From assembly GCF_009939005.1 (NCBI RefSeq), contig NZ_JAACJS010000015.1, forward strand, positions 1,304,325 through 1,368,324: 64,000 nt of DNA, written 5' to 3'. The first letter of the stretch is position 1. Every line of letters starts with the position of its first letter. A program made the position numbers and the translations under genes. Positions 43,475 to 50,697 of this stretch are shown here, piece after piece. Origin of the DNA: Sediminibacterium roseum. Lineage in GTDB: Bacteria; Bacteroidota; Bacteroidia; Chitinophagales; Chitinophagaceae. The notes beneath the pieces are model-generated. The model was given only the letters and a program-made list of their open reading frames with translations. It was not told the origin of the DNA and searched no databases.

Positions 43475-44365
43475 TTATTGTACCGCAAAGTCGTAAATCA
43501 TTTTCGAAACCCTGGCCATTGCCCCGGTGGCCGCTTTGTCGCTTTCAATGTTTTTGGAGAGGAGAACCAGCACGTATTTTTTCCCGTTGGGCAAAAAAAC
43601 AATCCCCGAATCGTGGTGAACGCCGGTAATGCTTCCGGTTTTGTGGGCCACTTTTACCTCTTTGGGAAGCAGGGCGGGAATAACGGTGTTGTGTTGCTGG
43701 TCCAGCAATATTTTTATCATCTCATCGCAGGCTTGCGGGCTCACGATCTTTCCCTCGGCCATTTTTGAAAATACAATGGCGAGGTCGTATGCCGTGGTTG
43801 TATTGTTCAATCCCTTCTGAAAGGCTTTGGTGTCTTCCACGCCACGCAATACCTGCATATCGTTCGCGCCCAGCGTTCGCATGGTTTGGGTTACGTTTTT
43901 TCCATCCACCAGTTCTATAACCAGGTTGGTGGCGAGGTTGCTGCTGAGTATGATCATCTGGTACACCAGTTCAGACAATGGCACCTGCCTGCCCACTTTT
44001 GTGTAGAGTTCCTGCTGGCTGTCGTCTGATGCGTTGAGCGAATACGTACTGCTGTCTACAATACTCCTGAACTCATTCTTCACCGTTACCATTTGCTGCA
44101 GCGATAGTTTTCCTGCTGCAACCTGTTTGAACACTTCGATCATCACCGGGGTTTTCATTGTACTTGCGGCATGAAAGTTTTCGTGTTCATTGATCACCAA
44201 CATTTGTTTTGTCTGGAGATCGATGAAGGTCATCGCAAACGTTCCTTTCTCCTGCGCAAGTGTTGCTTTTATGTTGTTGAGTAACTCCATACCTGCAGCT
44301 GAATTCTGTTGTGCAAACGAAACGGTGGCCATCCATGATGCCATGCAAATCAAAATAAATTTCAT
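43475..44365 (-). CDS. Class A beta-lactamase-like serine hydrolase
   Basis: A 296-residue exported protein (signal to about residue 18). The active-site SxxK is STMK (Ser68, Lys71), the SDN-equivalent is SSN in ILSSNLATN, a candidate omega-loop Glu is in RGVEDTKAF, and the KTG box is HKTGSITGVHHD. The fold and length fit class A beta-lactamase or the related PBP-like hydrolases. The SDN change to SSN and the unusual omega loop make true beta-lactam hydrolysis uncertain. It precedes no resistance or mobility genes and follows the MetX-like hydrolase by 6 bp. Confidence 0.82.
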   Translation of the reverse strand: MKFILICMASWMATVSFAQQNSAAGMELLNNIKATLAQEKGTFAMTFIDLQTKQMLVINEHENFHAASTMKTPVMIEVFKQVAAGKLSLQQMVTVKNEFRSIVDSSTYSLNASDDSQQELYTKVGRQVPLSELVYQMIILSSNLATNLVIELVDGKNVTQTMRTLGANDMQVLRGVEDTKAFQKGLNNTTTAYDLAIVFSKMAEGKIVSPQACDEMIKILLDQQHNTVIPALLPKEVKVAHKTGSITGVHHDSGIVFLPNGKKYVLVLLSKNIESDKAATGAMARVSKMIYDFAVQ

Positions 44366-44371
44366 CCGATG

Positions 44372-45460
44372 TTATTTATCCGGTTCTGTGATCTTGAGTA
44401 ATTCTGCCAGGTACCCGCCCCAGATGGTCGGGTTTGAATGTGTGCCATGCCCGCTGGTTTTGTCTGTTATGGGCAATAAAATATACCGCCCCTTCTTTAC
44501 CCGTTTGATCTCTTTCTCCAGTATGCCCAGCTCTGGCGGGTTTACCTGGTCGTCTGCCGAATTGATGGCAAACAAAGGCGCCGTTATTTTTTCCAGGTGC
44601 GGATAGGGATCGTAATCGCGCGATGCATCAAACTGGTAAATAAAATCATTGGCATCGAGCGATGCTGCGTATCTTTTTTCGAGGTTATCCAACATGGCTT
44701 CTGCCTGTTCGCGCGTGGGCGCCGACTTCTGCATTTGCAGCGGGCTGCTCGACATAAATATCAGCGAAGAGATGGCCCCGCGCATACCCAATGCGGGTTG
44801 TTTTTGATATTCGCCGCCCTTCCATTCGGGGTCGAGTTTTACGAGATCGATTGCCATTTTACGTTGTATACGGTTGCGGCCGGCGATGGCAACGGGCAGG
44901 CTCGCCAGCGGCATAAATGCATCCGAAAACCCGGGATGGCGGTAGGCCCATACCCATGTCTGCATACCGCCCATCGATGTTCCCATGATCAAACGCATGT
45001 GATTGATGTGAAGGTGCTGCGTGAGCAACAGATGGTTCGCATCGATCATGTCGTCGTAATTGTATTCCGGGAAACGCATGTGTAACCCATCGCTCGGCTT
45101 GCTCGATCTCCCATGCCCTACGGCGTCGGGAATAATGATGTAATACCTGGCCGCATCGAGCAACTGGCCGGGACCGAATAAATTTCCTGCAAACTGATCC
45201 GTTAAAAAGTTCCTGCCGCTGCCCGTTGTTCCATGCATGATGAGCACTGCATTCATCACTTCTCCTTTGCTGTTCATTTGCGGTTTGCCGACGGTGGTGT
45301 AATGGATCCTGAACGAATCGATGGTTTTCTTATTGGAGAACACAAAAGATTTCGGGTAGTAGTCGCCCTCAACCGGCGCCGGGTACTTCGCCTGTGCAAA
45401 CAAGTTGTGAGAAAAGAGGACACAAAGAAGCAGCAGTAAAGATGTATTTTGAGCTTTCAT
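44372..45460 (-). CDS. Secreted alpha/beta hydrolase, homoserine O-acetyltransferase (MetX)-like
   Basis: A 362-residue alpha/beta hydrolase with signal peptide (SLLLLLCVLFSHNLFAQ). The nucleophile elbow is GTSMGGMQTW, the acid is likely in INSADDQVNPPE, and the His in GHGTHSNPTIW. FRIHYTTVGKPQ and the MGTSMGGMQ elbow resemble MetX-type acyltransferases, but the export signal argues against methionine synthesis; a secreted esterase or amidase is more likely. It starts an apparent two-gene unit with the serine hydrolase, 6 bp upstream of it. Confidence 0.8.
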   Translation of the reverse strand: MKAQNTSLLLLLCVLFSHNLFAQAKYPAPVEGDYYPKSFVFSNKKTIDSFRIHYTTVGKPQMNSKGEVMNAVLIMHGTTGSGRNFLTDQFAGNLFGPGQLLDAARYYIIIPDAVGHGRSSKPSDGLHMRFPEYNYDDMIDANHLLLTQHLHINHMRLIMGTSMGGMQTWVWAYRHPGFSDAFMPLASLPVAIAGRNRIQRKMAIDLVKLDPEWKGGEYQKQPALGMRGAISSLIFMSSSPLQMQKSAPTREQAEAMLDNLEKRYAASLDANDFIYQFDASRDYDPYPHLEKITAPLFAINSADDQVNPPELGILEKEIKRVKKGRYILLPITDKTSGHGTHSNPTIWGGYLAELLKITEPDK

Positions 45461-45514
45461 AGATCCGGTAATTGCTTTACAAAATACACATTTAAAACAT
45501 CGGCTTACACAGAT

Positions 45515-46069
45515 ATGGAAACAAAATTATTTATGCTGCTGCTCGGCTGCAAACCGCAGGGAAGGTATACCGAGCAACACGATGTTTTTTTTGGTGCGGG
45601 CGCAGCGCTGAAAGACCTTCTCCCCGGCATTCATGCGTTCTGGCCGGGGCCGCATAAGATCCACATCGATGCCTGGCGCGAAGTAACCGAAGTGGACGGG
45701 TTCAGGATCAGCCTTGTGCCGAAGAAAGAACAAGGCGAAAAAAAATGGCAGTTGTTCTTCATCAACCTCGGCGGATACAAGCAGCACGAGTTTGAAGAAT
45801 ACCATTACAAAATGCTGGTGGTGGCCGAAGACAAAGCAGGCGCCATCAAACAGGCCAAAGCCTCCGCGTTCTACAAACACACAGGATTCAAAGGCGCCGA
45901 TTCGCATATTGATGATAAGTACGGAGTAGATGTTGACGACCTGTACGAAATCGAAGAGATCCTTGATGCGGGTATCAAAGAAAAATATTCGATCCGCATC
46001 GAAGAGCATTTTTCGGGGGCAAAAGACGAATGGGTATTGGGTTATACAAAGCTCAGTTCACTTGTTTGA
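45515..46069 (+). CDS. DUF1543 family protein
   Basis: A 184-residue cytosolic protein from ATG 45515 (METKLFMLLLGCKPQGR). It has two similar halves: LFMLLLGCKPQGRYTEQHDVFF ... WREV and LFFINLGGYKQHEFEEYHY ... AKASAFYK, the duplication typical of DUF1543. No function is known for the family. It diverges from the hydrolase gene and converges with nnrD. Confidence 0.82.
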   Translation: METKLFMLLLGCKPQGRYTEQHDVFFGAGAALKDLLPGIHAFWPGPHKIHIDAWREVTEVDGFRISLVPKKEQGEKKWQLFFINLGGYKQHEFEEYHYKMLVVAEDKAGAIKQAKASAFYKHTGFKGADSHIDDKYGVDVDDLYEIEEILDAGIKEKYSIRIEEHFSGAKDEWVLGYTKLSSLV

Positions 46070-46100
46070 TCCTTTTCTTTTTTGAAATCGCTCCCGGCCA

Positions 46101-46925
46101 TTATTGTGTGAGCGATTTGAAAGCATAGGCCACATATTCGCACAGGTCGCCGGCGACCAGCCCGGCCTCGCCGTATCTTTCTTTCGCCAGGTCTCCGGCA
46201 AGGCCGTGCGCAAATACCCCGGCCATACAGGTATGCAATGGCCCATATCCCTGCGCGAGCAGAGCGGTGAGTAAACCGGTAAGCACGTCGCCGCTTCCGC
46301 CGGTGGCCATCCCGGGGTTACCGGTAGTGTTGATGTACGTTTCGCCGGAGGGTGTGCTGATGCAGGTGCCGGCGCCTTTACCCACTACAAATACTTTGTA
46401 TTTTTTGGAGAACGCAACCTGTGCCTCTATTCCCGACTGTCCGCTTAATCTCTCAAACTCTTTCGGATGTGGCGTGAGGATCGAATTTTCCGGAACATCA
46501 TCCAGCCATTCTTTGTTAAGGCTGAGTATGTTCAACGCATCTGCATCCAGCACCACCGGGTGTTGGTTTTGCTGCAGGAGATGGTGCAGCGCTTTCTGTG
46601 TAAGCGGATCGGTTCCCAATCCCGGCCCAACCCCAATCGCTGTATATTTTGCTGTGTCGATGTATGAGCTGAAGACCTCCGCGTTGCCATCCACCAAAAC
46701 CATCGCTTCCGGGGCGGAGGTTTGCATAACGGTATACCCACAAGCCGGCAGGTGCACGGTCAGCAACCCGACCCCACCCCGCAAACATGCTTTTGCCGCC
46801 AATACGGCGGCGCCGATTTTTCCATGGCTCCCGGCAACCAGCAGCGCATGGCCATACATTCCTTTGTGCGCATGTGTATCGCGGGGTTTGAGCAGTGGTA
46901 CTATGGTTTCCCTGGTTATTTTCAT
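46101..46925 (-). CDS. nnrD: ADP/ATP-dependent NAD(P)H-hydrate dehydratase
   Basis: A 274-residue ribokinase-like enzyme that repairs hydrated NAD(P)H. Signatures: GMYGHALLVAGSHGKIGAAVLAAKA, VGPGLGTDP, LDADALNIL, TPHPKEFERL and GNPGMATGGSGDVL, the last with the catalytic Asp. Set from ATG 46925 it has only the dehydratase domain; the N-terminal NnrE epimerase domain that is often fused in bacteria is absent, and the upstream DNA is taken by a divergent gene. Confidence 0.9.
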   Translation of the reverse strand: MKITRETIVPLLKPRDTHAHKGMYGHALLVAGSHGKIGAAVLAAKACLRGGVGLLTVHLPACGYTVMQTSAPEAMVLVDGNAEVFSSYIDTAKYTAIGVGPGLGTDPLTQKALHHLLQQNQHPVVLDADALNILSLNKEWLDDVPENSILTPHPKEFERLSGQSGIEAQVAFSKKYKVFVVGKGAGTCISTPSGETYINTTGNPGMATGGSGDVLTGLLTALLAQGYGPLHTCMAGVFAHGLAGDLAKERYGEAGLVAGDLCEYVAYAFKSLTQ

Positions 46926-47089
46926 TGCGCCGGGCCGTTGCTGTATTCGTTTAAAGCCGGATATGAAAATATGCCATTTTCGTTCATATTCAAGCCCATT
47001 GGCTGGTGCGCCGGCTATTTGAAGAGCCGGTGGTTCTCTTGTTACCACCCCGGCCCGATCGGTGGCACAAAAAATGCAGTATCTTATTT

Positions 47090-47809
47090 ATGAAAAAACT
47101 ACTCTTCCCCTTGTTTGCCGCTATTTCCATGGGATTGAGCGGCTGTAGCTCCCTGCAATCGTTGAGCAACTATCTTTCGGAGGCCGATGCGGCCATGGCC
47201 ATTAAAGATGCCCTTACCATCGGTGCCAACCTGGGTGCGAATAGCCTTGGACAGAAAAATTCTTTCAGCCGCGAAGTATTGCTGGCCGCGGTATTGCCAC
47301 AGGGCGCGCAGCAGGTGATCAACACGCTCGACAAGCTCGGGCTCGCCACCGAATTCAACCGCTTTGCCAATACGCTCGACGATGCGGCCGTAAATGCCAC
47401 GCTGAAGTCTGCGCCCATATTTGTAGACGGCATCCGCCGGATGTCGATACGCGATGCGATCACCATTGTAAAGAACGGTGGCACCGCGGCAACAGATTAC
47501 CTGCGCAACAAGATCGGCGACAGCCTCCGCAATGCAGTTACGCCGGTAATGCGCACCGCACTCAACGAATACAACATCATTCCACAATGGGATAAACTGG
47601 TGGGGCCTGCCAAACTCCTACTGGGCAGCAAGGCCTCACTCAACCTCGATCTCGATCACATTCTTGCAGTAATGCTGACGAATGAGATGTTCAAAAAAAT
47701 AGAACAGCAGGAAATCAATATCAGAACAAACGCTTCGGCGAGAACAACAAGTTCTTTGCAGCGGGTGTTTGGGCGCGATTGGAACACGAGCGGGACCACG
47801 ACCCGGTAA
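47090..47809 (+). CDS. DUF4197 lipoprotein
   Basis: A 239-residue lipoprotein from ATG 47090, with lipobox MGLSGCSSLQ. It is mostly helical: AIKDALTIGANLGANSLGQ, SIRDAITIVKNGGTAATDYLR and YNIIPQWDKL are typical DUF4197 segments. Function unknown. It diverges from nnrD and ends just before a strong terminator. Confidence 0.85.
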   Translation: MKKLLFPLFAAISMGLSGCSSLQSLSNYLSEADAAMAIKDALTIGANLGANSLGQKNSFSREVLLAAVLPQGAQQVINTLDKLGLATEFNRFANTLDDAAVNATLKSAPIFVDGIRRMSIRDAITIVKNGGTAATDYLRNKIGDSLRNAVTPVMRTALNEYNIIPQWDKLVGPAKLLLGSKASLNLDLDHILAVMLTNEMFKKIEQQEINIRTNASARTTSSLQRVFGRDWNTSGTTTR

Positions 47810-47823
47810 AATAAAAAGACTTA

Positions 47824-47863
47824 TTTGAGAATCGTGTACCAACAGGGATACACGATTCTCAAA
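47824..47863. terminator. Bidirectional terminator
   Basis: A 15-bp perfect stem, TTTGAGAATCGTGTA and its complement, around a 10-base loop, between the convergent DUF4197 and PepSY genes. It starts 15 bp after one stop and ends 1 bp before the other. Confidence 0.88.
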
Positions 47864-47864
47864 T

Positions 47865-48494
47865 CTATTGCCCCCATAATTTGTAGATCAGCCAGATCAA
47901 TACCAACCCGATCACGAGCAATATCAACCCGCTCATTCTTTTCTTTTTGATGAAGAGAAGCAGGATCAATCCACTCAAAGAAATAAGCACGAGGAACACA
48001 GCCGACACATCAATTACCCAGGACCATGCGGTACCGGTATCGCGCCCTTTGTGAAGATCGTTCATGAATGCAACGAAGCTGCCGCGGGTTTGCGAGAGTT
48101 CGTACGCGCCGGTTTGCCGGTCTATATACGCATCGCCCTCGTAGCCCGGGCCGCGGTAAGAGATGCTTACCTGTGCATCATCGATCCTGAAATCGCTTAC
48201 CGCCCCCTTCACCTTGTGTTTGTTGCGGAAGAATTCTGCAATGTTGAGTTTGGCAATCTTATTGGTATCCTGCACGTTTACCCAGGCTGGCGCTAATGTT
48301 CCCGTGTCTTTGGACGATACGGTTTTCCCTGCAAAAAAATCTGCATGGTTCAGCGTGAGCCCGGTAACGGAGAAGAACAGTACAACGGCGAAACTCACCA
48401 TCGACAAATAAATATGCAGCCAGCGCGATACTTTCGCTACTTTCTTCTTGGCTTTCTTTGGCTTTTTTTGCGGTGCAATGCTCTGTTCACTCAT
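47865..48494 (-). CDS. PepSY-associated transmembrane protein
   Basis: A 209-residue inner-membrane protein. A Lys-rich cytosolic N-terminus (QKKPKKAKKKVAKVSRWLHIYLSM) leads into the first helix (FAVVLFFSVTGLTLNH), then a periplasmic region (about 50-150) with HKGRDTGTAWSWVIDVSAV, a second helix near 155-175 and a third near 190-205. This PepSY-TM layout occurs in iron-uptake and extracytosolic flavin electron-transfer systems. It starts directly beside the ApbE gene stop (48495), so the two are one transcription unit. Confidence 0.87.
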   Translation of the reverse strand: MSEQSIAPQKKPKKAKKKVAKVSRWLHIYLSMVSFAVVLFFSVTGLTLNHADFFAGKTVSSKDTGTLAPAWVNVQDTNKIAKLNIAEFFRNKHKVKGAVSDFRIDDAQVSISYRGPGYEGDAYIDRQTGAYELSQTRGSFVAFMNDLHKGRDTGTAWSWVIDVSAVFLVLISLSGLILLLFIKKKRMSGLILLVIGLVLIWLIYKLWGQ

Positions 48495-50018
48495 CTATTG
48501 ATTCTTTTTCCTGTAGTCGAGTGATGCAGAAGGGATCTCGATGTTTCCCGTTAAGTTCATTTGTTTTGGCACACCTGTAAAACTGAATTCCTGGCTGATG
48601 ATCTGGTAGGTTCCGTGCTCGCGTGCCGCTTCTATGTAGATGGTATATTTTCCGGGTTTTACAAAATTACCCTTGTCGTCTTTGCCATCCCATTTCACCG
48701 AGTATTTTCCCGGGGCGCGTGTTGCGCTGGATACAGAGCTCACGTTTGCTTTGTTGGCCTCGCCGCCAAACTGCGCGCTGTTGTTGCTCCACCACAAACG
48801 CAGGTCGCGGAGCCAACGGTCTTTCTGGTACCAGAGTGAGATGGTGCGTACCGGGTTTTTATCCCTGTCTTCCACCCAAACCACTACGTATGGCCGGCGG
48901 GTAAAGCCTTGCAACTGCGCCACTTCAAAATTGACAACGAGTTCAAAATCGTTCCATGGGTCTGCCGCCGTTGTGCTGGCCTTAGCCGTTTGCTCTTTGT
49001 TCGCCAACGGGATCTCCAACGCTCTCCAGCCCTTGCTTTCTATGCGTCTGCCTTCTTTGGTAATGAGCATATATTCTGTTCCCGGTATGGTTGCCGCCAG
49101 CGCCGCACTTTCTCCGGGTGTTAATACGTTCATGGCAGTTGCCAGTGCGCCTGCATCGGTGGCATTAGGCGATACCACTGTTGCGCTGATCACTTCACCC
49201 GCGGGTTGGCCCGTGCGCGGGTCGATGATGTGTGAGTACCATTGGCCACTCACTTCTTGTCCGCGCCGGTAGTTGCCGCTTGTTGCCACTGCCTTGTTGC
49301 TTACGTTCAACCTGTCAATGGGCGCATCGTTCTCTGCATCCGCTTTCGGATCGCTCACCTGTACGGTTTCTGCGAGGTTGCCGGCGATCACGATGTCGCC
49401 ACCAATGTTCACCACCACCGCATTTACATCGCCCACCGCCATGGCCGCATCGGCAGCGCGTTTGATGATGTAGCTCTTCGCGAACGAATTCAGCACCAGC
49501 GGTGATTTACTAAGGTGGGTAGCCGTTTGTGCCCGGGCATCCAGTTTCCAGTGTGTCTGTTTTACTTCGGCCACTGCATTGTCCAGCTCTGCCTGGGTAG
49601 GAAGTTTTTGTTTTGCAGCTGCGTCTTTCCATACTTTGCTTACTACCTGCGCAGAAGCATCAAGCGCGCCGTTGCTGCGCTCCCGCCACTGGTCAAACAG
49701 GCTCAGCACCTCAAACAGTTCGGGTGATACTTTCCTGCTTTCGCCGAATGTGTTGAGCCATTTGCTGAATTCGCTGTTTGCGTCGTATGCACTCAGGATC
49801 TTACCCACGCGTTCAATCTCTTTCAACGCAGCAGCTTCCGCCACGCCGGCCTGCTTTTCCGAGGCCGATTTTACTTTTATCTCCAAAGAAGTTCCCAACA
49901 CGTTTTCGAAATGCGAAACAAACAGTTTCGGGGCGGCGGCCAGGGAAGGTTTTCCACCGGCAAAAGCCATGGGAACCGATATCAGTGTAACCACAAATAA
50001 CCTAAGTGACAGCTTCAT
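48495..50018 (-). CDS. FAD:protein FMN transferase (ApbE-like) with C-terminal DUF2271 domain
   Basis: A 507-residue exported protein (signal MKLSLRLFVVTLISVPMAFA). Residues about 35-330 are ApbE-like: GTSLEIKVK, LSAYDANSEFSKWL, VVVNIGGDIVIAGN, GQWYSHIIDPRTGQPAGEV and SPNATDAGALATAMNVL, the last with the conserved Asp/Thr metal site. Residues about 350-480 are DUF2271 (FELVVNFEVAQLQGFTRRPYVVVWVEDRDKNPVRT, YSVKWDGKDDKGNFVKPGKYTIYIEA). It would attach FMN to an exported protein, with the adjacent PepSY membrane protein as the likely electron-transfer partner. No FMN-binding acceptor domain is in the window. Confidence 0.87.
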   Translation of the reverse strand: MKLSLRLFVVTLISVPMAFAGGKPSLAAAPKLFVSHFENVLGTSLEIKVKSASEKQAGVAEAAALKEIERVGKILSAYDANSEFSKWLNTFGESRKVSPELFEVLSLFDQWRERSNGALDASAQVVSKVWKDAAAKQKLPTQAELDNAVAEVKQTHWKLDARAQTATHLSKSPLVLNSFAKSYIIKRAADAAMAVGDVNAVVVNIGGDIVIAGNLAETVQVSDPKADAENDAPIDRLNVSNKAVATSGNYRRGQEVSGQWYSHIIDPRTGQPAGEVISATVVSPNATDAGALATAMNVLTPGESAALAATIPGTEYMLITKEGRRIESKGWRALEIPLANKEQTAKASTTAADPWNDFELVVNFEVAQLQGFTRRPYVVVWVEDRDKNPVRTISLWYQKDRWLRDLRLWWSNNSAQFGGEANKANVSSVSSATRAPGKYSVKWDGKDDKGNFVKPGKYTIYIEAAREHGTYQIISQEFSFTGVPKQMNLTGNIEIPSASLDYRKKNQ

Positions 50019-50221
50019 TTATACCTATTTTGTATGATGAATAAATACATGCGTTCGTGCAGACATGTGTTGCAATTTAGCTTTGGGAGCTGCGCGGGAG
50101 TTATCAAATCAGGAAAAATCGGGGAATCAAGATGGGTAATTGGTGAATGGTGTATTTCCAGGATCCATTTTTGTATCATCGGGGGCACAACAGGTAGTCA
50201 ACCCGCTGTTCATCATTCACA

Positions 50222-50250
50222 AAAAAAGCCAGGCTCATCGCCCGGCTTTT
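50222..50250 (-). terminator. Terminator after the small exported protein gene
   Basis: Stem AAAAGCC-AGG / CCC-GGCTTTT around CTCATCG, with one A-C mismatch, preceded by further A bases on the plus strand so that it reads as a T-run leftward. It lies about 20 bp past the stop of the gene at 50271. Confidence 0.8.
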
Positions 50251-50270
50251 CTCTCATCAGTATAAACACC

Positions 50271-50672
50271 TTACTTATTGCTTTCGCCGTAGGTTGCCTT
50301 GTTGAACTGGATATGGAACCCTTTTGCGGTCTTTGTTAATTTGCCGCCCCAATTGTTGTTTTTGAACATGCCGCTGATCCACTCGATGGTGCCGGTTTGT
50401 TTGTTGTAGGTATAACGGCCGGATACATCATAGTTGTTCTCGTCTGTATCGAATGCCACTTTGTATTTGCCGTCTGCCAGCAGAATAAAGTGGCCGATGT
50501 ACATCGATGGGATCCCCGAAAACAATTCGTAGCGGCCAAGGTGCAATTCGGCGGGCGGCACGGGTTGGGTTGTTGTTGTTTCAGCATTGTTCACTATTGT
50601 TCCCTTTCCGGCAGCTGCTGTAATGAGTGCTGCGGCGGCAAAGAAACAAACCATGTATTTTACTCTTTTCAT
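50271..50672 (-). CDS. Small exported protein of unknown function
   Basis: A 133-residue protein with a signal peptide (about 1-22). The mature part is strand-rich, with GRYELFSGIPSMYIGHFILLADGKYKVAF and VSGRYTYNKQTGTIEWISGMFKNNNWGGKL, reading as a small beta-barrel or lipocalin-like fold. I do not recognise a named family. It follows the OmpA-family gene by about 25 bp on the same strand. Confidence 0.65.
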   Translation of the reverse strand: MKRVKYMVCFFAAAALITAAAGKGTIVNNAETTTTQPVPPAELHLGRYELFSGIPSMYIGHFILLADGKYKVAFDTDENNYDVSGRYTYNKQTGTIEWISGMFKNNNWGGKLTKTAKGFHIQFNKATYGESNK

Positions 50673-50697
50673 ATAATACTGTTTTACAAAATTCTTA

